Shown here piece by piece: positions 39,199 to 47,866 of a stretch of 62,035 nucleotides of DNA. The DNA is taken from positions 1 through 62,035 of the forward strand of contig CAJWZU010000011.1 in NCBI GenBank assembly GCA_913050115.1. The letters run 5' to 3'. The DNA comes from an uncultured Cellvibrionales bacterium (GTDB lineage Bacteria; Pseudomonadota; Gammaproteobacteria; Pseudomonadales; Cellvibrionaceae). A program made the translations under genes and the position numbers. Within the stretch, counting starts at the first letter, position 1. Every line of letters begins with the position of its first letter. The notes below the pieces were generated by a model. The model saw only the letters and a program-made list of their open reading frames with translations. It had not been told where the DNA came from and did not search any database.

Positions 39199-40005
39199 TC
39201 ACGGCGCCAGCGAAATTTTAGACGTATCTGGCTTAAGGGGGGAGCGTTCATCCTTCAATTGACCCATATCGCTGCCGACCGGCGCCATTTCAATTCCGCC
39301 GATATCCACGCTAACCGCCTCGACTAGGCGCTTTTCATCGTCCTGCAGTAAGTCTTCACCCGTGGCCGCCAGCTCGTAGTGCCCTAAATCGAGATCCATA
39401 TGCACCTCTTTAGCCCTTTCGCTGGAATCGAGAAGATCGCCACCTCCGGCCCGTAAACTCAGAGCGCTGGTATCCACACTAACCAGAGTGACGCGGTGGC
39501 GCTCACTTGCAGTCAATACATCGGCACCAACCGCCGCTATAGTCAAACCGTTCTCCGCGACCGCGCGCTCTTTTGGTGCAGCGGTTGGACTTTCTTTGTT
39601 GACGCTTGGCACAGGGGCTAGCTGGCTCTCCTCTGACGCAAGACGCTCAGACATCGACATTGGTCTGCGCGCCGTGTCGATTACTGTGCGTTTGGCGCGG
39701 CGCTGAGCCTGCGCGGCCAAGCGAGCCGTGCGAACCCTCTCGGCATCGGGCTTAACTGCTGCAACGGGCGTGCTGGAGGCTCGGATTTGCACCTTAATAC
39801 CTGCTCTAGCCAATACGGCTTGATACTTTTTAGCACCACTCTGATCAAGATTGCGTTTTAACGGCACTGCCGGACCACTCAAAAGTGCATCAATTTTAGC
39901 TGCATCAACTTTAAACAATTGCATTAAACGCGGCTTCACCTCGGCCAATGTGTGGCCCAATTGGAGCTGACCGAGAAAGATAATGTCGAAGTTAGCGTCA
40001 CTCAT
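39199..40005 (-). CDS. Repeat protein with the N-terminal domain of the DUF898 protein
   Basis: A 268-residue product of no named family that I recognise. Residues 1-77 (FDIIFLGQLQLGHTLAEVK, LFKVDAAKIDALL, KKYQAVLARAGIKVQI) align with the N-terminus of the DUF898 protein at the window start. A basic, low-complexity linker follows (~80-145). Residues ~153-236 then hold three consecutive 28-residue repeats of pattern hxhxAxGxDLLxxxERxxx...VDhxx, and a fourth partial copy ends DTSKISLAP. There is no signal peptide or membrane segment. Each repeat may be a short linear motif for docking; that is inference. Monocistronic, with a 213-bp upstream gap. Confidence 0.75.
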   Translation of the reverse strand: MSDANFDIIFLGQLQLGHTLAEVKPRLMQLFKVDAAKIDALLSGPAVPLKRNLDQSGAKKYQAVLARAGIKVQIRASSTPVAAVKPDAERVRTARLAAQAQRRAKRTVIDTARRPMSMSERLASEESQLAPVPSVNKESPTAAPKERAVAENGLTIAAVGADVLTASERHRVTLVSVDTSALSLRAGGGDLLDSSERAKEVHMDLDLGHYELAATGEDLLQDDEKRLVEAVSVDIGGIEMAPVGSDMGQLKDERSPLKPDTSKISLAP

Positions 40006-40226
40006 GATCTAAACCCCTCAAAGCCCTATTTCATTCGATCATAGCACCGCCCTGTTGATAAAAGGTACATGTATAACGAATGTCTATATTAGTTATAGCT
40101 GCTTATTACTTTTTATAAGGTGAGCGAACGTTCAGACACAAAATCACTGCGTTGATCGATTTTTAATGGCAGCAAAAAAAACAACAACCATACTCTTAGC
40201 AGTTATTCTTCAGGGAGATAGAGTCT

Positions 40227-40472
40227 ATGAGTAACAATGGTAATAGCGCACACACACCTGCAACCTTTAAACATGTCGAGCGGGACATCGCATTTTTACA
40301 GGAACGATTGGAGCTAATGCAACGCCAAAGCAAACAGAATAAAGCCCTGCAAAAAACCTACCGCAACATGCTCGACTGCCGCCTGAGTGTGCGCGCGTTA
40401 CTTGCAGAAAAGTACAGTAATTTAGATAACTCCGACACAGCAGCTTTCGTGGCGGGCTACCCCCCCAACTGA
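40227..40472 (+). CDS. Small coiled-coil hypothetical protein
   Basis: An 81-residue protein with a charged helical centre (FKHVERDIAFLQERLELMQRQSKQNKALQKTYRNMLDCRL) likely to form a coiled coil. It begins ATG 8 nt after GGGAGA, a good ribosome-binding site. No family is recognised. Its 3' end overlaps the convergent cysE by 16 bp. Confidence 0.65.
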   Translation: MSNNGNSAHTPATFKHVERDIAFLQERLELMQRQSKQNKALQKTYRNMLDCRLSVRALLAEKYSNLDNSDTAAFVAGYPPN

Positions 40473-41236
40473 TGATTCATATCCAGCGCTGGTGCAGCAA
40501 CTCCAGGCGCCCCCACGACCCGCGCTGGCACGCCCGCAACAGTGGTGTGTGCCGCAACAGCTTCTAGTACCACACTGCCTGCGCCCACCTTAGCACCCTC
40601 ACCGACTGTAATATTACCGAGAATTTTGGCACCGACACTAATTAATACACCGCTGCCAATTTTCGGGTGTCGATCCCCCTGCGAGCAGCCACTGCCGCCG
40701 AGCGTTACCCCGTGTAGCATGGAGACATCATTGCCGACAACGACTGTCTCACCGATCACCACACCCGTAGCATGATCAATCATAATACCTATACCAACAC
40801 AGGCGCCGGGGTGGATATCAACACCAAATATCTGCGATATTTGATTCTGTAAGTACAAGGCCAGTGTTTCTCTCCCTTGAAGCCACAACCAGTGACTAAA
40901 ACGATAAGCCTGCAGAGCTTGGTAGCCCTTAAAATATAAAAATGGCACAGAATATTGATCACACGCAGGATCACGCTCTTTGTGAGCTTCTGCATCACGC
41001 AACATAGCCATGGCAATATCAGGTTCTGCAGCCAAACACTGCTCAAATACTGCAAATAACTGCAGCGCAGGCACCGCCTCAGAGTCGAGTTTACTGGCGA
41101 GATGAAAACTAATAGCTTGCTCAAAACTCTGGTGACTTAAAATAGTAGCGTGATAAAAACCAGCCAGTACAGGCTCTACAAGCCCAGCAATTTCAGCTTC
41201 GTCGCGCATATTCTGCCAAATCAATTTAGCGTTCAC
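40457..41236 (-). CDS. cysE: Serine O-acetyltransferase
   Basis: Acetylates serine with acetyl-CoA, the first step of cysteine synthesis. The N-terminal helical SATase domain (AKLIWQNMRDEAEIAG, LAGFYHATILSHQSFEQAI) precedes a left-handed beta-helix of hexapeptide repeats with catalytic His in GIMIDHATGVVIGETVVVG and MLHGVTLGG. I prefer GTG at 41236, with AGAGAG upstream and the family-like N-terminus VNAKLIWQ; the open frame starts at 41269. The C-terminus ends ALDMNHQLGG rather than the usual Ile involved in CysK binding, so the cysteine synthase complex may be absent. The start overlaps the end of the upstream carrier gene. Confidence 0.93.
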   Translation of the reverse strand: MNAKLIWQNMRDEAEIAGLVEPVLAGFYHATILSHQSFEQAISFHLASKLDSEAVPALQLFAVFEQCLAAEPDIAMAMLRDAEAHKERDPACDQYSVPFLYFKGYQALQAYRFSHWLWLQGRETLALYLQNQISQIFGVDIHPGACVGIGIMIDHATGVVIGETVVVGNDVSMLHGVTLGGSGCSQGDRHPKIGSGVLISVGAKILGNITVGEGAKVGAGSVVLEAVAAHTTVAGVPARVVGAPGVAAPALDMNHQLGG

Positions 41237-42578
41237 AAAAAGACTCTCTTGCACGAAAAAATCGCACACATAAACGCTGCCAATATTCTGCTACTGCCAG
41301 CAGCATTGACGCTAATATGAATAAATTCAACAACGCGCTAAAACCAAATAATTCAGCAATAGAAAAATCCCATAGGCCCAAAAATGTGGCACTAATAAGG
41401 GCTGCGCCAATCATAAATAGGGCATTAAAAAAGTTATTAGCCCCGACCACCTGCGCCCGACTTTCGGCCCGACTACGGGTCTGTAACAGCGCCGACAAAG
41501 GCACAAAAAATAAGCCGCCCACCACGCCAAGCAAAGTAAAATCAAGCAGTACGCGCAGGCCTGCAAAACGCGTCAACAATAACTGCATATTTATTAATTC
41601 AGCATTGGGCAACAGTGGATAGGCGAGCTGATAGCTGCTGGCGGCCCAATACAAGTCAAACCCTACCAGTGATATCAACAGCCCACCCAGCGGCACCAAG
41701 CCTGGTTCCACTCGACCGCGACTCAGCTTGTTAGTGAGAACCGCTCCGACGCAAGTCCCCAGTAAAAAAAACACTAAGAATAGTGGCACCAAAGATGGTG
41801 CACCACCCAGAACAGTGCGCACTAAATTAGGCAACTGGGTCAAATAAACCGAGCCAAGAAACCAATACCAAGAGACACCAATAATTGACCAGAACACCAT
41901 GCGATTTTCAAAGGCATACCCGAAACTACGACGATATTGGCGCAGCGGGTTAAATACCAAACGCAGTTCCGGCGCCGCCGATTCTGCTATGGGAATCGCG
42001 CGACTAGACCAATAACCCAACAATGCAATAACAACACCAGATATAGCCACTGCAACTGTGCCAGCGGGCATCTGTGCAGCGATGGTGCCGCCAATTAACC
42101 CCATAAATACAGCCAATGAGGTACCCGCATGCAGCAAACTGTTCGCCGCCACCAATTCATTTTCCGCGATATGCTGCGGTAAAATAGCGTACTTCAATGG
42201 GCTAAAGCAGGCCGACTGCACCCCCATACAAAACAGCGCTAGCAACATAAGCCACGCATTGCCTAGCCAAAAAGCGGCGGCGGCGGCGGCCATAATGCAC
42301 AGTTCTGCTAATTTTAACCGACGTATTAGGCCGGACTTTTCATATTTATCAGCGAACTGTGCAGCAAAAGCGGCGAAAATAAGAAAAGGTAAAATCAAAG
42401 TCGCTGCAACCAAATTATTGACCACATCGACCGATACCTGATTTAGTTCAAGGCCATTATAAGTAAACATAATCAGCAGCGAACCTTTAAAGAAATTATC
42501 GTTAAAAGCACAGCCCCACTGAGTAAAAAACAAAGGGGCGAAACGACGACTGAAAAATAAAGGCGATGAATTGGCCAT
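41226..42578 (-). CDS. LplT-like MFS transporter
   Basis: A 450-residue major-facilitator protein with 12 membrane segments. The start FAPLFFTQWGCAFNDNFFKGSLLIMF and CMGVQSACFSPLKYAILPQHI match the LplT/Aas branch, which flips lysophospholipids across the inner membrane for re-acylation. LplT normally accompanies the acyltransferase Aas; here no aas is adjacent, and the gene lies between an M15 peptidase (4-bp gap) and cysE (overlap). The substrate is therefore uncertain. Confidence 0.85.
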   Translation of the reverse strand: MANSSPLFFSRRFAPLFFTQWGCAFNDNFFKGSLLIMFTYNGLELNQVSVDVVNNLVAATLILPFLIFAAFAAQFADKYEKSGLIRRLKLAELCIMAAAAAAFWLGNAWLMLLALFCMGVQSACFSPLKYAILPQHIAENELVAANSLLHAGTSLAVFMGLIGGTIAAQMPAGTVAVAISGVVIALLGYWSSRAIPIAESAAPELRLVFNPLRQYRRSFGYAFENRMVFWSIIGVSWYWFLGSVYLTQLPNLVRTVLGGAPSLVPLFLVFFLLGTCVGAVLTNKLSRGRVEPGLVPLGGLLISLVGFDLYWAASSYQLAYPLLPNAELINMQLLLTRFAGLRVLLDFTLLGVVGGLFFVPLSALLQTRSRAESRAQVVGANNFFNALFMIGAALISATFLGLWDFSIAELFGFSALLNLFILASMLLAVAEYWQRLCVRFFRARESFCER

Positions 42579-42582
42579 AAAG

Positions 42583-43311
42583 TTATTCGATTCGCATTAA
42601 TGGAGGCGGGGGTAGGGCAACAAAACGCTGAAAAAGGTACGGCAGATTATCCAGTATTGTGGCTTTAAAGCCTATATCAGCGCTATCGATCACCTCAAAT
42701 AATACCTGCAAGGTTAAACTTGATTGATAGTTAGCCGCCATTGGCGCATAACTAAAGTGCCAAGGCTCGGGGGCAACCCCGCCGCGGTCAAGATTATAAG
42801 GGCGATAAAAACCTTCACAATCGCCCCGTTGTAGCAATACATCTAGCCACTGATGAAAGTTATAAAAGGGGCCACCCACCGCACTCTCACTCGGCAACAA
42901 CTGTACCGAAGCCCCTTTAGTTAATGCCGCGCGATCGTAAATATCAATATCACTGCCCCAGTGATGGCGGGAGGCACCCGGCAACGCCGAAAAACGCATG
43001 ATCGCCACGATACGCTGCAATTCATTCAGTGAAGCCATGTTAACGACCCTATTCTGATCGTCTAAAACCGGTCTCAATCCCTCGACTTTAGCATTCCATA
43101 TTACCAGCTGGCGTTCAAAACTGCGAAATCCGCTGGCCACACACAATTCAAAACCTTGCTGTGCGGCACGCTGAGTCAAACTCTGCAGCGGTGCCAGTAT
43201 CTGTGCACACACAGTCTGCCCACTCAGCGTCACAGCAGTGTTAGCCGCACCCCACTCTGTAAGCCCACAACATTTATCTGCAGCCACCCCAACAATATTT
43301 GAATGTTCCAT
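42583..43311 (-). CDS. M15-family D-alanyl-D-alanine carboxypeptidase-like protein
   Basis: A 242-residue protein of the VanY/LdcB (peptidase M15B) group, which trims D-Ala or L,D peptide bonds of peptidoglycan. The zinc motif SRHHWGSDIDIYD (His and Asp ligands) is near 133-145, and the final EPWHFSYAP with the third His ligand and base is near 200. FELCVASGFRSFERQLVIWNAKVEG is the typical N-terminal core. I see no signal peptide, which is odd for a wall enzyme; the true start could lie elsewhere or it may act in recycling. First gene of a unit with the LplT-like carrier and cysE. Confidence 0.88.
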   Translation of the reverse strand: MEHSNIVGVAADKCCGLTEWGAANTAVTLSGQTVCAQILAPLQSLTQRAAQQGFELCVASGFRSFERQLVIWNAKVEGLRPVLDDQNRVVNMASLNELQRIVAIMRFSALPGASRHHWGSDIDIYDRAALTKGASVQLLPSESAVGGPFYNFHQWLDVLLQRGDCEGFYRPYNLDRGGVAPEPWHFSYAPMAANYQSSLTLQVLFEVIDSADIGFKATILDNLPYLFQRFVALPPPPLMRIE

Positions 43312-43530
43312 TTTTACCCATTTGTTTGGATTTCAGCATTAAGGTTTTACCGCAGTTTGCGCCTCTACCGCAAGTATGTATGATAGAGAGATTCGGTCAT
43401 CTTGCCGCTGACACTCATTTAATGAGATAAAGTACCTTGAGATGGCTATTCACGTGACGAGTATTGTTGCGTAAAGCGCCACCCCAGAACACATAATGAT
43501 AACGATAACAACAATTGGGATATTGCTGCT

Positions 43531-43800
43531 ATGTCAGCCAGTCAGTGCGAGCTACTCAAACTTAAAAACTTAGGCCTTGCCTCGGTCAACATTTTGCATG
43601 CTATTGGCGTCAACTCTCAGCACGAGCTGAAAGAGATGGGCGCTGTAGAAGCTTACAAGCGTATTCGCTTACGTGATATTCACGTATCCAAAGTTATGCT
43701 CTACGCCCTGCACGGTGCGTTGATGGATACACATTGGAAAGAACTGGGCCCCGATCTAAAAGAGCGCCTAGTGGCCGATTCGGAAGTTAAAAGCGCCTAG
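43531..43800 (+). CDS. TfoX C-terminal domain protein
   Basis: An 89-residue helical protein matching the C-terminal half of TfoX/Sxy (helix-hairpin-helix-like): LKLKNLGLASVNILHAIGVNSQHELKEMGAVEAYKRI, ending HWKELGPDLKERL. TfoX regulates competence in Vibrio and Haemophilus; stand-alone C-terminal domains are common and their role is not known. Monocistronic. Confidence 0.88.
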   Translation: MSASQCELLKLKNLGLASVNILHAIGVNSQHELKEMGAVEAYKRIRLRDIHVSKVMLYALHGALMDTHWKELGPDLKERLVADSEVKSA

Positions 43801-44322
43801 TTAGTCACATCTAAAGACCGTTCTACTTCGCATCGACCATATTTTAGTCAATCGTAGCACTCACTATCGGTATTACTCTGCAGCGGCCAAACATAAAAAC
43901 GTTTGGCCCACTTTTATGATCCTTAAAAAACTATCGATAAAGTTATAAAGCCGCTGCTCGCTGACCTGTCCCATACCATGCTCGCGGCCTGTGAATTTAT
44001 ATTTAGGCACTCCAAGGCGACAACCTAATTTTTACAGTCTGGTAATCTGTATTGCGACCAAGCCAACTAAAGTATTTTTTCGAACCATACGATAGGCTCC
44101 GCACTAACGCAGCTTCGGTTCACCCTCAGCGTCGTCAGGCATTAGCGCTCAAAAAAATTCAAAGACTCAGTTTTTGTGCATTGCGGCGAACCAGAATTGC
44201 CAAAATACAGCCACTAACTTATCTACAGCGGTAGCTTTGTTAGGCCAGCACAGCCGCAGAAAATAAGTTCGCACCACAGTCCCTATTAAACTGGTTAACG
44301 TTTAAAACGGCGACACGTTTAT
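43801..44322. other. Gap without a recognised gene
   Basis: About 520 bp. A 60-codon plus-strand frame (44052-44234) is basic and unlike any protein I know, with no ribosome-binding site. No hairpin stands out. Confidence 0.5.
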
Positions 44323-44664
44323 TCAGCAGGATACCGAAATCGACGATGCTAATTCCTCGCTAGAGCGCCGCGCGAGTATGACCGCATTCGTTATCGCTTG
44401 AATAATGGCACTATGCGAGCTGTGCGCAAAAACGACTTGCTCGATTAGCCTGAGCGTCAAATAAGCGCCGACATTGGCCCGACAACAGAAATGACCGCGC
44501 ACAATCAACCGCTCAACCAACAGGTCGTCACTTAAAAAAACATTAATATGAGAATAATTATCATTTAATGCTTGACCAACGCTAATGCGAACGATTATTA
44601 TTTGGTTGTCGGCACTACCCCGCCGATACAATTTGATGGCTCTGTTAACGTCAATTTGAGATAC
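44323..44664 (-). CDS. Possible small protein with unusual start (uncertain)
   Basis: A minus-strand frame of about 102-113 codons (ends ASSISVSC). On that strand AGGAGG sits at about 44668-44673, followed 8 nt later by ATT GAC in this frame, or 9 nt later by TTG in another frame that gives only 18 codons. A TTG 27 bp further in (44631) is the first ordinary start in frame. The product would be soluble and helical (LSDDLLVERLIVRGHF, TLRLIEQVVFAHSSHS), with no known family. A Fur-like box lies within it. The ribosome-binding site lies in the loop of a CTGTTAA/TTAACAG inverted repeat. Confidence 0.3.
   Translation of the reverse strand, partial: VSQIDVNRAIKLYRRGSADNQIIIVRISVGQALNDNYSHINVFLSDDLLVERLIVRGHFCCRANVGAYLTLRLIEQVVFAHSSHSAIIQAITNAVILARRSSEELASSISVSC
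44547..44565. promoter_or_regulatory. Fur-box-like palindrome
   Basis: TATGAGAATAATTATCATT closely fits the 7-1-7 Fur pattern TGATAAT-N-ATTATCA (one mismatch on one side). It suggests iron control of an adjacent transcript, most plausibly a plus-strand RNA ending at the terminator at 44696-44729. The A+T-rich context lowers the weight. Confidence 0.45.
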
Positions 44665-44695
44665 CTCCTATTAACAGGCTAATCACGGTCTATTA

Positions 44696-44729
44696 GCCGC
44701 CACTCTCCCCAGAGTGGCGGCATTTTTTT
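44696..44729 (+). terminator. Strong plus-strand terminator with no obvious gene
   Basis: GCCGCCACTCT, loop CCCC, AGAGTGGCGGC (44696-44721), then seven T. No plus-strand protein gene precedes it, so it may end a small RNA or the long readthrough from 43531. Confidence 0.88.
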
Positions 44730-45038
44730 GTTTGCGAAACGCAATATATGCCAGACACGCTGGCGCGATTTTGTTCCCAATAAATCCCAAGTACCGGCAT
44801 TCATATAGGCAAGCAATGTGTAGTATTGCTCAGGATCATCGCTAGGCTAACGCAGTATAGATAAGCATGACGCTTTAGATTACCCCGTCTCTTTAATAGT
44901 TAAATACCAAACCAAAAAATCGGATCATCCAGATCGCTACGCCATTACCTTTAATAACATCTTCCTCCCAGCCAAAAATAACATTGAATTTTTTCCTCCC
45001 GCACTCATCATATAGAATAACTATTATGGAGAGTCACT

Positions 45039-46076
45039 GTGAAACTACCTCAACTGGTCATTATTAGCCTTTTATTCTGCAGTAACAGTTTTTCCGGTAA
45101 CGATTTTTCCACTCTCGATGAAATCAATACGATTCAAGTTTTCAAATATGCCAACCCCAGCGTGGTCACAGTGACCAACCAAACGCTTGTGCGCGATCAT
45201 CGCTCATTTAACCTGCAAACTTTGCCTCAAGGCGCTGGCACCGGTTTTATCTGGGACCAACAGGGCACTATTGTCACTAACTTTCATGTGTTGGAGGGGG
45301 CTCGTAAGATAACGATCACCTTGCCCGATCAGAGTCACTGGCCGGCCGAAGTAGTAGGTTTAGCGCCCGATAAAGATCTGGCCGTACTCCGCATTCAAGC
45401 GCCAGCCGACAAGCTAACATCGCTACCATTGGGAGACTCAAGCCAGCTGGAGGTGGGCCGTAAAGTGCTCGCCATAGGCAACCCATTTGGTCTCGACGCC
45501 AGCCTGACCGTCGGAGTCGTCAGTGCATTGGGACGTGAGATCGAATCGCCAAACCAGCGTTCCATTCGCAATGTGATTCAAACCGATGCCGCCATTAACC
45601 CGGGGAATTCCGGCGGCCCGCTGTTGAATTCTCGCGGTGAGCTGATTGGCGTCAACACCATGATCTACTCGCCTTCAGGCGCCAGCGCCGGCATTGGCTT
45701 TGCGATTCCGGTTAATACCGTGAAAAAAATTGTACCTCAACTTATAGCCCATGGCCGCTTAGTGCGGCCGATACTCGGCATAGATGTAGCACCACAGCAA
45801 TGGGTGAACCGCAGCGGACTTAAAGGCGTGCCAGTGTTGCGAACTATACCCGGCCTGCCCGCGGCTAAAGTAGGTATTGAGGGTGTCAGCCGCAATACTT
45901 GGGGCGCCATCACCTTGGGCGATATCATTGTGGCGCTAGCAGGCCAACCTATTGACGACTACGACGATCTTCTCACTGTGCTAGAACAACATCGCGCCGG
46001 TGATACCGTAGAGGTAGAAGTGCTGCGCAATAAACAGCGCTTCAAACGCTCACTAACTCTAGCACCACCACTATGA
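45039..46076 (+). CDS. HtrA/DegS-type periplasmic serine protease
   Basis: A 345-residue trypsin-like protease with one C-terminal PDZ domain. The triad is His in TNFHVLEGA (~88), Asp in DKDLAVLRI (~118) and Ser in TDAAINPGNSGGPLLNS (~196). A signal peptide (MKLPQLVIISLLFCSNSFS) replaces the membrane anchor typical of DegS, so it is probably soluble in the periplasm. The start is GTG, with GGAG upstream. The PDZ part ends with GDIIVALAGQPIDDYDDLLTVLEQH. Its stop overlaps the next gene (ATGA), an unusual partner. It may act in envelope quality control; substrates are unknown. Confidence 0.9.
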   Translation: MKLPQLVIISLLFCSNSFSGNDFSTLDEINTIQVFKYANPSVVTVTNQTLVRDHRSFNLQTLPQGAGTGFIWDQQGTIVTNFHVLEGARKITITLPDQSHWPAEVVGLAPDKDLAVLRIQAPADKLTSLPLGDSSQLEVGRKVLAIGNPFGLDASLTVGVVSALGREIESPNQRSIRNVIQTDAAINPGNSGGPLLNSRGELIGVNTMIYSPSGASAGIGFAIPVNTVKKIVPQLIAHGRLVRPILGIDVAPQQWVNRSGLKGVPVLRTIPGLPAAKVGIEGVSRNTWGAITLGDIIVALAGQPIDDYDDLLTVLEQHRAGDTVEVEVLRNKQRFKRSLTLAPPL

Positions 46077-46405
46077 GTCGCGCCTCAACTGAGAGTCCCC
46101 TGTGTCATCTAGATGATATCCAAGAGGGCACATCACTTGGCATTGAACGAGGCCAGCAGGCCTATGTCGCGATCAAGAAACGCGGCCAAGTTTACCTGTA
46201 CCGCAACCGCTGCCCTCATATCGGCATTCGACTCGAGTGGCAACAACACCAATTTCTCGACGCCGACAAAATGCTCATTCAGTGCGCAAACCACGGAGCG
46301 CTGTTTCGAATTGATAACGGCCTATGCGTGGCGGGCCCCTGCACAGGCGAACGCTTAGACCTAGTTGAATTTAACATTAGCGAAAAAAGTATTTTTCTAG
46401 TCTAG
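46073..46405 (+). CDS. Rieske [2Fe-2S] domain protein
   Basis: A 110-residue single-domain Rieske ferredoxin. The cluster motifs are CPHIGIRLEW (C-x-H) and IQCANHGALFRI (C-x2-H), spaced as in Rieske proteins, and GLCVAGPCTGERL follows. It lacks a signal peptide. Cytoplasmic Rieske proteins of this size often supply electrons to oxygenases or sit beside SfsA-type genes. It overlaps the HtrA gene upstream by 4 bp and the convergent sfsA by 9 bp. Confidence 0.9.
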   Translation: MSRASTESPLCHLDDIQEGTSLGIERGQQAYVAIKKRGQVYLYRNRCPHIGIRLEWQQHQFLDADKMLIQCANHGALFRIDNGLCVAGPCTGERLDLVEFNISEKSIFLV

Positions 46406-47119
46406 AAACACAGGTAAAGGCCGTACCAACTCAATGCCCTCAGCGCTAACGTTGGCACCATAGGCGTAGACCTCTACACCCACTGCAACCGCTTGGCGCA
46501 ATAACTTGCCATAAAGCGGGTCATGCTCATCGGCCGGAGCCACCGACGCAATGCCATTATTCTGTACACAAAACAACAGAACCGCACGATGCCCCTGCGC
46601 TTGCACGGCCATCAGTTCGCGCAAATGTTTGCTGCCGCGGGCACTAACCGAGTCGGGAAATAGGCCGCGATTGGCCCGAGAAGCTGTATCTTCGCGCAGC
46701 GTCACGCTTTTTACCTCGACATAACAGCTGGGTTCGCCTTCATTTTGCAGCATAATATCAATACGCGAACGCTCCTCTCCATAACGCACCTCAGTCCGCT
46801 GTAATTTATAGCCCTGCAGCTCTTGAATCAGGCCACTAGCGATAGCGTCAACCGTCAATTTATTGGCATAAGCACTTTTAATGCCCGCCAGATCCCCCGC
46901 AGATGTCGTGGCGACCTCCCAGGTACGAGAATACTTGCGCTTAGGATTATCTGAGGTAGAAAACCAAAGCGGCTTACCCTCGGCAAGACAATTGCGCATA
47001 GAACCGGTATTCGGGCAGTGAATCGTCACATCGATTCCAGAGGGCAAGCGAACATCCGCTAAAAATCGCTTATAGCGCCGCAATAAAACAGCCTGTTGTA
47101 ATGGCGGAAAAAACTTCAC
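46397..47119 (-). CDS. sfsA: SfsA (sugar fermentation stimulation protein)
   Basis: A 240-residue protein with an OB-like N-terminus (LLRRYKRFLADVRLPSGIDVTIHCPNTGSM) and a nuclease-like C-terminal core (RIDIMLQNEGEPSCYVEVKSVTL, FPDSVSARGSKHLRELM) of the PD-(D/E)XK type. SfsA was named for maltose phenotypes in E. coli; DNA/RNA binding or nuclease activity is the more recent view. It is commonly found near dksA, as here, divergent from it. Confidence 0.95.
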   Translation of the reverse strand: MKFFPPLQQAVLLRRYKRFLADVRLPSGIDVTIHCPNTGSMRNCLAEGKPLWFSTSDNPKRKYSRTWEVATTSAGDLAGIKSAYANKLTVDAIASGLIQELQGYKLQRTEVRYGEERSRIDIMLQNEGEPSCYVEVKSVTLREDTASRANRGLFPDSVSARGSKHLRELMAVQAQGHRAVLLFCVQNNGIASVAPADEHDPLYGKLLRQAVAVGVEVYAYGANVSAEGIELVRPLPVFLD

Positions 47120-47369
47120 TTTTTACCTCGAATCAACTTAAAAAAACAACTTTAATTCTACCGCAAAGCCAATCGCAAGAGTGATGCTAAAGTGTTTTCA
47201 TTTAATGCCATAGGAGTATAGTCAGGTGTTGGCTTTGGCCTAAGCGGATGCTTAAAAGAGGAAAACGCTGGTGCCTAGCATTTTTTTCTGGTAGTTTTCG
47301 CATCCGAAAAAACTGAGGTGCAAGCCTTTGTATCTCACTATCAAGAACAACGATTAATGGGGCAGCATC

Positions 47370-47804
47370 ATGCCGAATAGCTCAGCCAATTCCGGATTAC
47401 ACGGCTTCGCACCTTATGAAGAAAAAAAGGGCGAAGAGTACATGAATGAAAAGCAGGGTCAGCACTTCCGCAACCTGCTTCTCGCCTGGAAAAGCGAACT
47501 CATGGAAGAAGTTGATCGCACCATGAGTCACATGAAAGATGAGGCTTCGAACTTTCCCGACCCAGCTGACCGCGCCAGCCAGGAAGAAGAGTTCAGCCTA
47601 GAGCTGCGCACCCGCGACCGCGAGCGCAAGTTGATCAAAAAAATCGACAAGACTCTAGAACTGGTCGAGAACGAAGATTACGGTTTTTGCGACACCTGTG
47701 GCGTTGAAATTGGTATCCGTCGTCTCGAAGCTCGCCCAACGGCAACTCTCTGCGTCGATTGTAAGACTCTCGACGAAATCAAAGAGAAGCAAGTAGGCGC
47801 TTAA
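47370..47804 (+). CDS. dksA: RNA polymerase-binding transcription factor DksA
   Basis: Works with ppGpp in the secondary channel of RNA polymerase to reset transcription during the stringent response. The coiled coil has its tip at [12 protein letters not shown] (Asp-x-x-Asp tip, ~68-76), and the C-terminal zinc finger is [20 protein letters not shown]...CVDCK with four Cys. 144 aa; the start [25 protein letters not shown] fits the gammaproteobacterial form. It begins the dksA-gluQ-cbrX-cbrA row. Confidence 0.97.
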   Translation: MPNSSANSGLHGFAPYEEKKGEEYMNEKQGQHFRNLLLAWKSELMEEVDRTMSHMKDEASNFPDPADRASQEEEFSLELRTRDRERKLIKKIDKTLELVENEDYGFCDTCGVEIGIRRLEARPTATLCVDCKTLDEIKEKQVGA

Positions 47805-47827
47805 ATTACCCCAAGGTGATTTGAAGG

Positions 47828-47852
47828 AACCCGGCCTTGCGCCGGGTTTTTT
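47828..47852 (+). terminator. dksA intrinsic terminator
   Basis: AACCCGGC, CTTGC-loop region, GCCGGGTT then TTTT, 24 bp after the dksA stop and just before gluQ. Confidence 0.9.
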
Positions 47853-47866
47853 GTAGTTAGGGTTTC

